Positions 1 to 11,384 of a stretch of 64,000 nt of DNA are shown in pieces. Position 1 is the stretch's first letter. Each line of letters opens with the position of its first letter. Under the pieces are notes generated by a model. It searched no databases and had not been told where the DNA came from. It was given only the letters and a program-made list of their open reading frames with translations. This DNA is from Ceratodon purpureus (lineage: Eukaryota; Streptophyta; Bryopsida; Pseudoditrichales; Ditrichaceae): assembly GCA_014871385.1 (NCBI GenBank), contig CM026429.1, positions 6,483,080 through 6,547,079 on the forward strand. The letters are read 5' to 3'. The position numbers were made by a program, and so were the translations under genes.

Positions 1-627
1 TCGTTGCTGACAGACAGGAGGAAACCTTTTCATCATATACATACCTGTTAAGTTTAAAGAAACTACTCGCCGAATTGTGGTATTGCTGCAAGTGACGCCG
101 TTCCATCGACAATGATCTTCATTCGACCGTGTATCGCAATCCTGAAGGGTACCATTTGGGTCTGCAACTCCCTGCTTGAATTGCAATAGCCCGTTCTGGT
201 CATCAAGGTTATTTGAGTGAAGTAGCTTTCGGCCTTTGAACTCCTTAACCTCGTCTTCCACAAAACCACTATGTTTAGGAAACAGTTTGCTGAAATGTTC
301 CGTGCCTTCAAAGTCCTTCGTTAGGAGAGAAGAAGTTTGTTAGTATTGGTATAAGATACATTTACACGACACACAGAGTAGGGTAAATCTTAGAGACATG
401 TCTCTTGTGCATACTAAAATTCATCGAATATTGTAAGTTAGAATTCTCCTCTACTCACGCATTTACACATCTCCAAAACTGACCTGTGTATTTGCTGCCC
501 TCACATCGGCGTTGGCTACCACATTCCTCCACGCTTCAGACCACATGTCCTCCGCAGTTACCACGGGGCTTGAGAAAGATACCACAAATAAGAGATAAAT
601 CTCCAGCAACAAAACATTTGTCTTCAT
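1..627 (-). CDS. LRR receptor-like kinase, 5' part (runs off the left edge)
   Basis: Two spliced exons are visible. Exon 1 (627-484) starts at an ATG and encodes 48 residues opening with a hydrophobic signal peptide (MKTNVLLLEIYLLFVVSF). It ends at a CAG|GTCAGT donor in phase 0. Exon 2 (315-45) follows a GAAG acceptor and ends in a GGTATGT donor. It contains a leucine-rich-repeat N-terminal (LRRNT_2) cap: GLLQFKQGVADPNGTL, then DHCRWNGVTC with the paired cysteines, then VVSLNLTG opening the first LRR. This cap is typical of the ectodomain of plasma-membrane LRR receptor-like kinases, where it protects the first repeat. The repeats, transmembrane segment and kinase lie outside the window, so an LRR receptor-like protein without a kinase is possible. 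The linker between signal peptide and cap is unusually long, about 60 residues. The start at 627 is chosen because the reading frame upstream has no other ATG. Confidence 0.75.
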
Positions 628-659
628 TACAGTGTCGTTAGCAAAGTCCTGCAAAGTCT

Positions 660-2170
660 AGTTCAGTAAGTTGAGGTCTATATCACCAATTCACCTTTGT
701 ATTTCAAGTGCTACAAAGACTTATAAATTTCATGAAATCTAAAGACTGATATTTTTACTTTTCCTATTGAAGCAGGGTTCAGGGGGAAACAGCCTCACGA
801 CGATGATAAGATAAACAAAGAAATAACACTGACCCTGCATTCTTCCAAAGAAAACGTACTCTTCAGCTCCGAAATCTCAAATTAACACGCTTGAGGCGAA
901 CCACAGCCTTCCGAGCTTCTTTTAAATCATGGTGACGTCAATAGCAAAGATCGTTGAATGGTGCCCTTCACTTGCATCTCTGTGCGCACGTTTCAACCAC
1001 TCTTCAAGCTCCACCATCTGTCCCGGTAACCAAAATTCCATTTAACTTGAGTGCACTCAGCTGCAAGAATCGGCTAACAATTTGCCCCAGTTCACCCCAC
1101 TAGCTCTATACTGTCCACTTCCCGTACACAGACAAGCAACAATACTTGATGAGTTGATAGTGTCTTCATATTCTCCAACATTTCGGATGCACAAATCTTT
1201 CAACATCCATGCCAATTAAGCCGAGTCTGCTCAATATGATATCAACTTGCCCACACGGCTTGGACCAGAACAAGTGGTCAACAAATATTACTTTTGGCAA
1301 AGGTGCTCCTACATGTGGTCCCTCACCAATGGTTAAGAAGGCAGTGCTCCTTGACTTGAGTGGCAAAAGCTCTTACAAGTGTATCTCCAATACTGGAAGA
1401 AACTTAGTTAAATTCTGCGAGTTTGACAAATCTGCAGTTTACATCTCAAGAAAGAAGAAGACTTACGAAGAGATATGTCACAAAACTGCAGATTTGACAA
1501 CATCGAACTCGTTAGCAAGAGCGAAGGAAATACGCAAGAAGTGACCCAGATGACTAGTAACCTCGAACAAGCTCAACTGATGAAAAGAAGAAACCAAAGT
1601 AATCAACAAATTGGCTGCCAGAATGAGAAACCAAGAACATTTATGCCAATTGGGCTTGTGATTTGAACAGTGGAATGGCTCAAAATGGTGATTGAATTGC
1701 GATGGTGATAGAGGTTGTGGTAGGGTACAATCTCGAAGGAGATTCTGCTGGACGAATCTAGTGATCGATCAAACCGGGTGTTATGCAGGAATAGTATCTT
1801 CGCATTTGAAACCCTAATTATGTGAATGGTCTTCACCGCTCTCTGCTAGCATTGGCGAGTCAAATCATTTCTGACCTACAGCATGAAGTAATTCCACCTT
1901 CACTTGGTCATAGGACTCCAAACTTCCACTTTAATTACACCCAAGATTACACTTTTCACCGCATCTAGTGTAGATGGTTTTAGGAACACATATATTAAAA
2001 TTAATATATTTTGTGTCATAATTTATATAAATTTTATTCAAGAACAAAAATGTGATAAAAAAATGTGCATTCTCTATGAAACTTTCCTCCAACAAGATTT
2101 TATTTTATTTTATTATTTTATTTTAAAATTATTTCATGTTTCCCTTACAAAGATAATACAGTTGCTGGAA
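660..2170. other. Intergenic: upstream region of the LRR receptor gene
   Basis: No coding region is supported here. Short open frames occur but show no domain or consistent splice context. The stretch 2000-2160 is very AT-rich. The part nearest 660 should include the promoter and 5' UTR of the leftward LRR gene, but I see no convincing core promoter element. Confidence 0.4.
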
Positions 2171-2586
2171 TAACTCAAACTTATACTTGGGGCCGGATTT
2201 AGGGCGGGCCCAAACTCATCAAATTTCAACCAATAGAATTGCTCGATTTTTTTCAAACCAGGCCCCAACTTTATACAAGGTACCAACTAGAACTTCAAGT
2301 TATCCTTTGTGGCATCCTATGTGGCACAGTTTTGGCGCTAAAATGTTCGGGTCTCAGTGATGCAATTGGGACAAGGTTTTCATTAGCCCAAAATCCCAAC
2401 TTGAGCCCAAACTCACGGCCAAATTGGATTAGGTGTTCAATCCGGCTCAGCCTCCGGCCAGCCCCAGATTACTTGGTGGTACAAGGATAAAACCATTCCT
2501 TCGAACTGCAAAGTGGGCTTCAAACAACCAACATCTCTCCTCCTGCTTGTTTCCAAACCTACCACAAATGTCTAACTTAGGCCCAC

Positions 2587-2712
2587 TTTATATGTGATCT
2601 GGGGGTGGCCCGAAGTTGGTCCTGATTTGGGATCCTTCCGCACCCCAATCAGGCCTGACTTTTGGGATCCAACCCCTTTGCATGTAAACATGTGAGCCCC
2701 ATTCCTTGGGCC
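2587..2712. repeat. Nested GGCCCA-ended palindromic segment
   Basis: Inside the long-TIR element, 2587 begins TTA then GGCCCACTTTATATGTG, resembling the outer right terminus of the host element read inward. The segment closes near 2712 with TTGGGCC then TAA. Between them is a hairpin with 11-bp arms, CCTGATTTGGG and CCCCAATCAGG. It may be a small related element nested in the larger one, or an internal rearrangement of the same family. Confidence 0.35.
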
Positions 2713-2776
2713 TAATCAGTGTAGAAAATTAGCTCTAATTAGACTCTACATTTGATTTACAACAACGATTGTGCTT

Positions 2777-2860
2777 CTCTACAAATGATTGTGGTTGAAG
2801 CTTCTGTTTTATAAAGCACTCTACAAATGATTGTGGTTGAAGCTTCTGTTTTATAAAACA
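2777..2860. repeat. Two tandem copies of a 42-bp unit
   Basis: The unit containing ACAAATGATTGTGGTTGAAG and then CTTCTGTTTTATAAA occurs twice back to back and is almost identical in both copies. It lies inside the long-TIR element. A third, more degraded copy may follow to about 2910. Confidence 0.7.
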
Positions 2861-2989
2861 CTCTACATTTGATTTACAACAACAGTTGTGCTTTTATTTT
2901 ATGAAGCACTCGGATATTGGCTGTGAATTAACCACTACTGAATCAATGTCTGGCTGAGTTATAATTGCTTGGTTGAAGATGTCAATTGC

Positions 2990-3235
2990 AATATTGCAAG
3001 TAACCCAGAATTCGTCTGTAATCCAAAATTGCAAAACCCAATTGACATTAGTACTGTAAAATGTGGCTGTAACCCAGAATTGCAAAACCCAGGTGACATC
3101 AGTAATACAAAATCGGGAGAATTGCATAACCCAATTGACATCAGTATTGCAAAATTTGGCTCTAACCCAGTATTGCAATTCGTCTGTCACCCAGTATTGC
3201 AATTCATCTGTAACCCAGTATTGCAAACCTCTCTT
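2990..3235. repeat. Diverged tandem repeats of a TAACCCAGTATTGCAA unit
   Basis: At least six copies of a unit built on TGTAACCCAGTATTGCAATT are present. The spacing is about 60 bp on the left, with an AATTGACATCAGTA segment between units, and tightens to 27 bp on the right. Open frames across this stretch are a by-product of a period divisible by three and are not called as genes. Confidence 0.7.
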
Positions 3236-4060
3236 ACAAATTCTACATGGATCAGAGACAAGAAATGAAGAGGAACGAAGCAAGAGGAAGGATGGAGAGA
3301 ACTCTCTTGGTGGTGGATTTACAATCCATTGATGGACGGTGGGGATTCAAAGGATCCAACGGAGGTGCACAATCGGGCCCAAGTTTCATCTTCGGGCCAC
3401 AAAAAACCTTGGCCCGATTGCACCACTTAGGCCCAAAGATTTGGCGTCAAAATACCGCCACATAAGCTGCCATGTAGGATATGGTGATGCTTGGGACGGG
3501 CCCTAGTATAAAACCCTTGGGCCCGATTTGAGAGAATGGAGCAATCCTATTGGTTGAAAAGTGGAGAGTTCGGGCCGGCCCTCAATCGGGACCCATGTGT
3601 AAACTGGGCCTTAGACATGCTACACGAGAGTTTCTAGTTAACAATTAACAAGCTTGATCTGGACGCAGGAGGAAGTGCTTGTGCAGCGTTGGAGTCACCA
3701 TTGGGAATATAATTCTCCAGCATATATGACATCAACAAGCCTCCATCTACCGATAAGTAAGCTGTGGTGCTTAATTGTTTCTGAATCATCTCTTTCAACT
3801 TGGAGGTATTCTCTAGCTTCCGAGTCTTAACTGCCGATTTGTTTAGGCATTGTTGTTATTTCCCCTTTGTTTGAAACCTTTCTATGTGCAAGTATTTTCC
3901 GGAGTATTTTGCCTGAGTGTACAAATTCTGTAACTCCTGTGCTTGTAGATCTAGGTTTTTTCGTCATGGGCTTCCAGATGATGCAAGGAGAATCTGCACT
4001 TTGAATTTTGTGAATTGTAGAAAACTTCATCATGATGGTAGACTTACTTTGTTTTATGTT

Positions 4061-4372
4061 TTTTTTTTTTTTTTTTTTTTTTTTGAAGCAAATGAACAAA
4101 TTTCATTGCATGAAAGAAAGTAACAACCAACCCTCAACGGACCTAAGTCCAGGGTGGCAAGAAAGGGACTTCTGGACAAGGGACAGAAAGGAACACAACG
4201 TAAGGTTAGAACCAGTTGAGCACAATGCCTCTGGGGGGAACTAAGTTCCACCTAACTGTAAGCTCAGTTCTGGTTCCTAAGAGATTTCTAATCAACCATC
4301 TCTCATCAAAGGTGATTAAGTTATCCTGGATCTGAGCCTGAATGCTGCATTTCCTAACAAAAGCCAGGGTCT
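4061..4372 (-). mobile_element. 5'-truncated LINE (non-LTR retrotransposon) with poly(A) tail
   Basis: A poly(T) run starting at 4061 marks the 3' tail of an insertion read on the minus strand. The 14-bp sequence CTTTGTTTTATGTT flanks it perfectly at 4047-4060 and 4373-4386, the target-site duplication expected of LINE integration. The minus strand inside encodes an open C-terminal peptide, including LIRNLLGTRTELTVRWNL, that ends in a stop about 100 bp before the tail. This fits the end of a LINE ORF2 protein, although the ORF2 family assignment is inference. The copy is severely 5'-truncated at about 312 bp including the tail. The exact duplication suggests a fairly young insertion. Confidence 0.85.
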
Positions 4373-4386
4373 CTTTGTTTTATGTT

Positions 4387-6412
4387 CTATATGTCGTCTG
4401 AAGACAGGCGTAATCATTTTCCTCTGATGTTGGATTTAGCGGCGGCTGCTTGACCTTGAACTCAAAGCCTTCCGCTCCATCAATGATATCCATCACTACT
4501 GAATTGCCATAGCGAATCTCTCGTTGTGCAAGTGCCTAGCTACTAAGATTGTGCGTTTGGCGTATCTCCCTTACTGCTGGATTTGGGGGATTAGTTTTGT
4601 GGTGAGTATTACGAGTGCAAGCTCCTTACCCTAATTATAATCCCTCGACTTCGCTTGCACACGCGCCGGGAAAGCAAGCGAGTTTCTCCGCAAGGGCGTT
4701 GAGCAGTGATGGGAAACACATGCGCGTATATCCGCCAGTTCAACAATAACACATGCGCACATTGGATAGAACCGATATCTTTATGTGCAAAATGGTGCTG
4801 AGTTGTGTGAGAAGTGAGGCGACGATATGCAGATTGCAAACCTTGCTGTGTTTTGTCTGGGTTTGCCTTTTCCTTGGTGGTGGTATGTGTTGTTGGAAAG
4901 CAGCATACTATGATGTAACAACTTTCTCTTGAGCAAAACTTCCATGCACGGCATCTTCAGCATTTGCTGAGCATTAGCTTCTGCCATTTGGCTCATTAAT
5001 TCTCGCAGAAGTATTCGCTTAGCTGTTTGGTGAGCGTGCAGAAGGAGCTAAGAGGGAGATGGGTGTGGTGTGTCTCATTGGGAATTTTCTTGGAGTGCTT
5101 GAGGAATTGTTAGAATTGGAACTTTAAGAATTCATTTCACTGCCGTGTAAACTGAGATCTTCTTTGTCTGATTTGAGTTAAATATGCGCGAAGTGTAGTT
5201 CCTACCAAAACAGATAGTGAATCTCAGATGTAGAGTCGCTGTTTACTTCGCCACTCTGTTCCCTCTGCAAGCTGCCCATGAGATTGCTTGCCTTGTTCAA
5301 TGAACAGGATGATTGCCTTAAACTTGATGGCGCAGTTGCAAACTCACACTTAGGATGTAAACAAACTTATAATTTGCACCTTGAGTGAAGTTTCAATTCC
5401 CAATTTCCGTTGTCACTCCACGTAGTGAAGACTGAAATTAGATTGTCTTCGTGTCTGATTTTTCAATTGGTGTAGTTGGCTAAGTTTTGAAATTTGGATC
5501 GACGAGCTTACAATGCTTTTGCAAAAAGAATTTAGTACTCAATTTTAAGCTGACGTTGGCGAGGGGCAAGGTTTGAAGACTCTTTGTGCACTTGCAGCCC
5601 AGAAAAGCTTTGGTGTGGGTACCCAAACCGCCACTTCACCTAGAACTAAAATTACTGAACAGTGGGAAAAAAAAGGATCCTATCCCGCAGTGGTGTTTTT
5701 TTCATCTTTTCAGTGGGATTGCGCCATTTGTATAACTAAAACTACTCCATAATTTGCTAGCAATAGTTTGACTATAGATGATTGTTTACTGTTTGAAACA
5801 TTACAGTGATTCGATTTTCACAGGAACGTTCTTGAACTCTGGGCTAAATTTTAGGTACACATCAAATCAATTCCGTCCTGTAAATTCCCGATTTTACTGC
5901 ATCCTTCTTGTCGATTTTATTTTGTTTGATCCGAATCTTGCCGTTTCACCCCGGTTTGTAAAAGATTATACTTGAAGGATTGTTGGACTGCCAAAGGTGG
6001 AGATAATCCGATCTTGCACGAACTGACGGCAACAATTCCTAACACCAATCAATTTAGAAATGAACAGGCTCAGTTTCTAGCAAAGTGCCCAGTGCACCTC
6101 TTTTGTTCCGAAAACAAAACAAAAAAAAACAAGAAAAAACGAAACAGGCACAGTATCCTCAGTGCAATATCACCGTCAACGATAGAAGTTGAAAACACCA
6201 GCTTCGAAGGGAAAAAATTGGCGCACTTAGAATTCATAGATACCACAATGCGAAGTACTATGAAATCAACGCAAGGAAAACACACTTTTATCAACTTAAG
6301 TTATTAGAGACAAATACTCCACAAACAGCGAACAACTCCGTCTTATTCTTATTCCAGAACAGAAACACCCTTATTCCTGCGATGAATACCGTACTCTACT
6401 GAAATATTCTAA
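4387..6412. other. Intergenic, nothing recognised
   Basis: Several short open frames occur on both strands but none shows a recognisable domain, a splice-supported extension or biased codon use. An A-rich run lies near 6118-6140. Confidence 0.4.
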
Positions 6413-7215
6413 TCAATCCAACAATGCTATTTCTACCCGAATATGACTTATCTCAAATCCCTTCAGACATCAACAAAACCATCAGAAACAGGTTGTGGTT
6501 TGTGTGACACACGTGATACAAGCCTCTATCAACGTAGAGTAGATTCAAACATTTCTGCTACAATCTTAAAACGAAAATGTACGCTTAAAACGAAAGCGTA
6601 TTGCAATCGAGAGGCAAACCAGGAGATGAGATAATGTGGATATTTTACTCAATTGAACTCCGGATTTTCGAAGGACTTCACGTTATCGCACAATACACTT
6701 CTGTGGTCTTATATTTGAAGGAATGCTCTCTAGACTGGTTCATCTGAACTAAGTCTGCAACTCGAGTCTGCAATCCTCTCCTGAAGCTATCAGAGATTCC
6801 CTCTGTGGTTCTCAAAGGACATGTTGATCACTACGCAAACCCATGTGACTTCACCTCATATTCTCTCTTTATTAACTTCATTTAGCAGCAAATTTAATTA
6901 ATATGGCGAAATTCATATTATCTCAAGTTTCTAAATTTTCCACACTCTAGACGAACATCTTTGACTTCCCTATTATCGTGAACAGACATCTCTTTTTCTC
7001 TTGCGAAGAAAACTTTACGGCAATTTTCCATTGAATCCAACAATGCAATTTCCACCCCGATGTAACTCAAATCCGTCAAGTCACCAACAAAATTACCAGA
7101 AACAGCTCGGGGACTGTGGAAGACAAAGTCAAATATCAGTGTAGTGCAGATTCAAGCACTTCTCCTACAAAATTAAATCACAAAACGATTGCTCAGAAAC
7201 AAAAGGCCAGTGAAA
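6413..7215. repeat. Two diverged direct repeats about 620 bp apart, 3' of the first GS1 gene
   Basis: Copy 1 (about 6413-6620) and copy 2 (about 7033-7215) share AATCCAACAATGC, a block reading CAAAACCATCAGAAACAG or AAAATTACCAGAAACAG, then CAGATTCAAGCACTTCT-like and CTACAA blocks in the same order. They look like an old local duplication in the 3' flank of the first GS1 gene. No coding function is evident. Confidence 0.5.
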
Positions 7216-7270
7216 ACAGGTGGCAATTTACCGGGAGAGGATTAAAAAAATCAATGATCAATATATATTA

Positions 7271-7343
7271 CTGTCTTTATTGCGATCATCGAGCCAAACA
7301 GCCTGGGGAACGACACAATCTACAATGTGCTTCAAAAGGTCCC
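7271..7343 (-). promoter_or_regulatory. Conserved 3' flanking/3' UTR block of the first GS1 gene
   Basis: This block of about 73 bp, containing TTTATTGCGATCATCG and AACGACACAATCTA, recurs with few changes at 21984-22056, in the same place relative to the second GS1 stop codon. It lies about 240 bp beyond the stop. The sequence between block and stop is diverged, so the block is either a retained 3' UTR/polyadenylation region or a slowly evolving control element. Confidence 0.5.
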
Positions 7344-7578
7344 TGATCAGGTGGATTGTAAGCGTGAGGTGGATATAAGAAGCGACTGCATAGACCTAGT
7401 TCGCACGCATTGTTCAGCTTCGGAATCAGAAGCTCAACACGCAACTCTCCATCCACCGAAGAATGCGCAGCGCCAAGACCAACGACCACAAATATGTAAA
7501 AAAAAAGCTGAAAATATCCTACAAGTGACCAATGCACTCCGAGAGCGAGAAAATGAATACAATCATGACCGTCTGCTC

Positions 7579-9538
7579 CTACTTGGCTTCCTCGGGCTTC
7601 CACAGGAGGGTGGTGTAGGCGATCATGCCGCACACCACGTAGGGGTCCATGTTGGAAGATGGCCGGCGATCCTCGAAGTAGCCCTTGCCCTCCTTCTCTG
7701 TGTCACGTCCCACACGGACTGAGGCTCCCCTGTTGGCAACTCCCCACGAGAAGGTGTTCATGTCAGCGGTCTCGTGCTTGCCTGTCAACCTCCTCTCGTT
7801 ACCCTCACCGTATGAGGCGATGTGCTCCTTGTGTCTCAAACCGAGCTTCTCGATGGCCTTCTTGATCACCTCATAGCCACCCTCCTCACGCATGGACTTG
7901 GTACTGTTTTAACACACAGTAACAAAGACATGGTCAATAACACCTCAAACACAGACCAGCTTTTCCAATGATTTCTCTTCATTTGCGTCCAAATACAAAA
8001 AAGACAAGCAACCACGTGAAGGGATCCCAAGGTTATGGAACCAATGAACATCAGCCATCAATTCCAAACCACGACCACTGCAGAAAGCTCCGAAAGTTTC
8101 TGAAATGCCCAAAATAGGAAAAAGGCCATTCGTTCCACCAACCTGTAGTTGGTGTGGCATCCAGCACCGTTCCAGTCTCCCTCGATGGGCTTGGGGTCCA
8201 ACGACAGAACAACTCCTGCAATCTCGGTGATCCGCTCCAGGATGTATCGCGCCGCCCACAACTGATCGGCGGCGGCAATGCCCGTGGCCGGGCCAACTTG
8301 GAACTCCCATTGTCCGGGCATCACCTCTCCGTTGATACCACTGATCTGGATGCCAGCGTACAGGCACGCCTTGTAGTGAGCGTTCACGACGTCACGTCCC
8401 CAGGCCTTGTCAGCTCCGGTTCCGCAGTAGTAAGGTCCCTGAGGGCCGGGGTACCCGCCGACGGGCCACCCGAGCGGCCACTTCACGTCCTTCTGCAACA
8501 GCGTGTACTCCTGCTCCAAACCGTACCTGCAGTGACAAGCATGCACATGTCAGCCCCCAGAACTATCAGAGAGAGCAGAGGAGACGATCACGGGTAGGTG
8601 AGCACCATCGTTAAACTAACCCCCGACAGTACGCACACAATGAACACCGCTGAGTAGGCTATGACCTACCACGAAAATGAAACACGCCATAAATTTGTAA
8701 ACGTACAGGACTCATCTCAGTCAAAACCACAAAGACCGAACTTTCACCAACCTCAAGCAGATCGCAAAACAACATGGAGACAACCAAGAGACACACCCAC
8801 GCCACAAACCATCGCCGACGATCATCAAATCCAATTCAGAGCATTACACTGCTATGATCCCCTCCAAAGACAAAACCAACAATGCTGTCTTCTCACCAGG
8901 CATGTATGTCGGTAGAAGACAAAAATAAACCAAAACAGAGAAAAAACATCCCCAAACACTCACAAACAAGAAACCCCTGTACCCTCACATGACACCAACA
9001 CGACGAATTCACGGCAAACTAAACTTTCTAAACGAAAAGACGTGCTTAAAAAAAATCAAAACCCACTCCAGTCACAAACACAAAAACACCAAACCTTGAA
9101 TTGTAAAGAAGACTGCAAAAACAGAGACGGAAAAGCAGAGTTGGAAAAAAAGAAGAAACCATACCATGGCACCTCCTCAGAGACCTCCTTTTTGGAGAAG
9201 ATCTCAGCAGCAGCGGCGCGCTTGTTGGTGGGGATGGGCACACCAGCGGGGGTATACGCATCACAGATCACCAAGATGTTGTTCCCCCTCCGGAACGGGT
9301 CGCGGAAGATGGCCTGCGGGTACAGAATCACCTCACTGTCAGCCCCCGGCGCCTGCCCCGTGCTGGATCCATCGTAATTCCACTTGGGCAACAACTTGGG
9401 GTCCGTCACGGGCTTCGGCAGCGTCCTGGCCTTGGAGCGGAGATCCGAGCCCGACCCACCGATCCAGATGTACTCGGCAATAATCTCCTCGGTGTGATCC
9501 TCCAGGGACAGCGTCAAGAGCTCGTTCAAGGTCGTCAT
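7579..9538 (-). CDS. Cytosolic glutamine synthetase (GS1), copy A
   Basis: Glutamine synthetase (EC 6.3.1.2) joins ammonium to glutamate using ATP and is the main entry of ammonium into plant metabolism. Three exons, 9538-9165, 8526-8143 and 7903-7579, join in frame to 360 residues plus stop, the length of plant GS1. The beta-grasp N-domain contains [10 protein letters not shown] and [14 protein letters not shown]. The catalytic domain shows [31 protein letters not shown] followed by STKSMR across the second junction, [20 protein letters not shown] and [14 protein letters not shown]. Junctions use GTATGG and GTTGGT donors with CAG acceptors. The ATG at 9538 is chosen because MTTLNELL aligns with the known cytosolic start. 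No plastid transit peptide is seen, so the enzyme should be cytosolic. Two introns is few for a plant GS1. The second copy lies 14.7 kb to the right on the same strand. Confidence 0.93.
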
Positions 9539-9598
9539 GGCTGCAATTCTGGTTCTCCCTGCACACACCACCAAACGCACTCCCACAACTTCGAGCGT

Positions 9599-9700
9599 CG
9601 TACACGTCGTGCGGAGCGCGAGCGATGCAAGTGCGAGACTGATGAGAAATGCTGATCGCGGCGCTCTACTTGTGTACTTCACCGATCGTGGACTTCGCTT
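9599..9700 (-). promoter_or_regulatory. Highly conserved upstream/5' UTR block of GS1 copy A
   Basis: This 102-bp block ends about 60 bp before the GS1 start codon and recurs at 24288-24389 upstream of copy B with only four base differences and no indels. The spacer between block and ATG and both introns are far more diverged. The block contains no ATG on the gene strand. Its first part is bounded by GTACAC and GTGTAC, which are reverse complements about 70 bases apart. It is likely 5' UTR or core promoter under constraint; gene conversion is the alternative. Confidence 0.65.
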
Positions 9701-11141
9701 CCAAAAGCTCTCCCCCTCGGATGCCGCTCAACGGACGTTCCACATCGCATCGCAGAAAATTCTTCCTCTTTCCTAGATCTCTTCCCTCAAATCACCCAAA
9801 ATCCTACATATTCCCCCCATTTTCATAGATCCTCCAGAGCCGTGCCTCGCCGAGATGGTTTTGGGTTTACGTTTTGGAGTTCAATTTTCTACAGTTTCTT
9901 TTCTATTTGGGTCCCCAGGTTTGGGCATTATTATCAGGAGAGTGGGCTTAGAAGCGTCAAAAGTGGAGTATGTATGTCGTTTTTAGATTTCAGAGTGGTG
10001 TTCCGGGTGTAGGTGGAGTGAGGGGTTTAGGAGTGGGTGTTGGGATTGGGGTATGAATAGTTTTGTAGTGATCTGCAGATTCTTTGGGTTATTTTTCTTT
10101 TTATGTTCGTGCTATTTTTTTTAATGATGGGGCTATTTTGGCTCGCCCTCGTTTCCTGCAAGTGAATTCGGGTTATATGTGTCTATAAAAAAGGGAAATG
10201 AATTTGGGTTTTAACTGTGGTTATGTGAAGTGGGTTATGTTTTGGGGGAAGGTTTGGGTTATATTGGAAGTCATGGATTATGGTGAAGGTAAAACAGGGG
10301 ATTATCTTGTGTTATTTTGTGCTGTGATTTATGGATGGCTGCAAGCATACAGGAGTTTTTAACAATAAGCAACCCCCAATGGTTGCTAAATTTGTAGGGT
10401 GTTTGGTATTTTTAAAAGATACTCCGGGCGCCAGTCTGGAGGAAGTGGAGACGTGACTTGTCAGGCAATTGATTTGACAATTGACAAAGGATTTGATTGG
10501 AGGATTGCGGCAGACACAGGCTGTGGTGATTCACTTAAGTTTCATTTTTTGTACTGTATTGTTTTCAAGTTTTTTTGAATCTTATTTATTGAAATGTTTT
10601 TAAATAAGACAAATGGAGAAAATTCCACTGCTTTTGTTGAAATGTTTGAGTCCATTGGAGTGCTACTGCTTTTTGTACAATAGTAGGTACTGGTCCATGT
10701 TCAATGTTAGGGTGCAATGAGTTCGAGCTTGTCAAATTCTATGAAGAAGTTGAAATAGCGGCAGGGAAGGTGGATGGAAATGCTTATGTTTATTCTGGAG
10801 CCACTGACTGGCCCGGTGCAAAGTGTGACCGTTTCCATCCCTACTGTTTGAGATTGCACTATAGTCTTTATGTTTGATGTCCTCGTTGACTGTAATACAT
10901 GTCTACAATCGTGAGTATGCGCACATCTGGACCTTGCTATGAGTGTAGGCCTTGCGTTTTTTTCAAAAGAGAATGAGTAAGTAATTCCATGACCACAGAA
11001 AATAAAATTGGGCCAGGAGAAAAGCAAAACTTGTACAATCCACAGTGGACAACAACTTTGGATTGTGGCATGGAGAATTTTGATGCATTGAACTTTTGAA
11101 GAATGACAGGCTATTGAGATTTTAGGTAGGCTTCAGATGCT
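9701..11141. other. Upstream flank of GS1 copy A, no clear gene
   Basis: The first few hundred bases are the likely promoter of the leftward GS1 gene. On the plus strand about 10680-10880 holds one open stretch without a known domain, containing FELVKFYEEVEIAAGKVDG in the frame that ends at the TGA near 10878. Its coding status is uncertain and no flanking exon could be joined. Confidence 0.35.
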
Positions 11142-11384
11142 TTGAATCTGCAATGCTGCATGCACACCATTACCTTTGCAGGGAGCCTCGCCCCTTTTTA
11201 CAAAAGCTTCCAACAATCTGGGATATTGATTGGCAATGTATCAACTCGATGGAATCCAGCATATGGACCAATGGTAATAATTTGGAAAAATTATGAGTCA
11301 GCAGTGGGAATGCCATTCACTAAATTAGAATCAGCGTGGCAAAGAAGACACATGATTTGTGGAAGAATCATGATTGTTGCCTAA
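11142..11384 (+). pseudogene. Degenerate counterpart of the unknown exon at 25621-25863
   Basis: Two blocks match the candidate exon upstream of GS1 copy B: ACAATCTGGGATA near 11213, and TATGAGTCA followed by GGAATGCCATTC near 11293-11320. In the frame used at 25621 this copy meets a stop soon after QKLPTIWD. A different frame is open throughout and ends in a stop at 11384. The simplest reading is that the segment was duplicated along with the GS1 gene and has since decayed. The function of the original is not recognised. Confidence 0.35.

Larger units (their letters stand above)
2171..3613. mobile_element. Non-autonomous DNA transposon with long inverted repeats (Tourist/Harbinger-like ends)
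   Basis: The two ends are reverse complements over a long stretch. Positions 2185-2244 match the reverse complement of 3539-3598 at 49 of 60 bases. The similarity continues inward to about 2420 on the left and 3365 on the right, for example TATGTGGC and CAAGGTTTT blocks in inverted order, so the arms exceed 200 bp. Read outward, the right end is GGCCCAGTTTACAC next to TTA, which resembles Tourist/PIF-Harbinger MITE ends with TWA target sites. The left terminus is degenerate and starts after TAA, so a matching target duplication is not proven. There is no transposase inside. Internal parts include GC-rich hairpins (2618-2650, 3364-3424) and tandem repeats. A Mutator-like or foldback element is the alternative. 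Confidence 0.65.

Noticed and set aside
2171-3613. A protein-coding gene in the open frames at 2894-3332
   Set aside because: The frames cover tandem repeats inside a transposon and encode near-identical peptides in several frames.
3827-4251. Open frames with Lys or Phe runs around 4060-4085
   Set aside because: They read through the poly(A)/poly(T) tail of the truncated LINE.
9539-9682. In-frame upstream extension of GS1 copy A that looks like a targeting peptide
   Set aside because: The frame is open but has no ATG, only GTG, and copy B has an in-frame TAA just upstream of its start. The extension comes from the conserved 5' block being open by chance.
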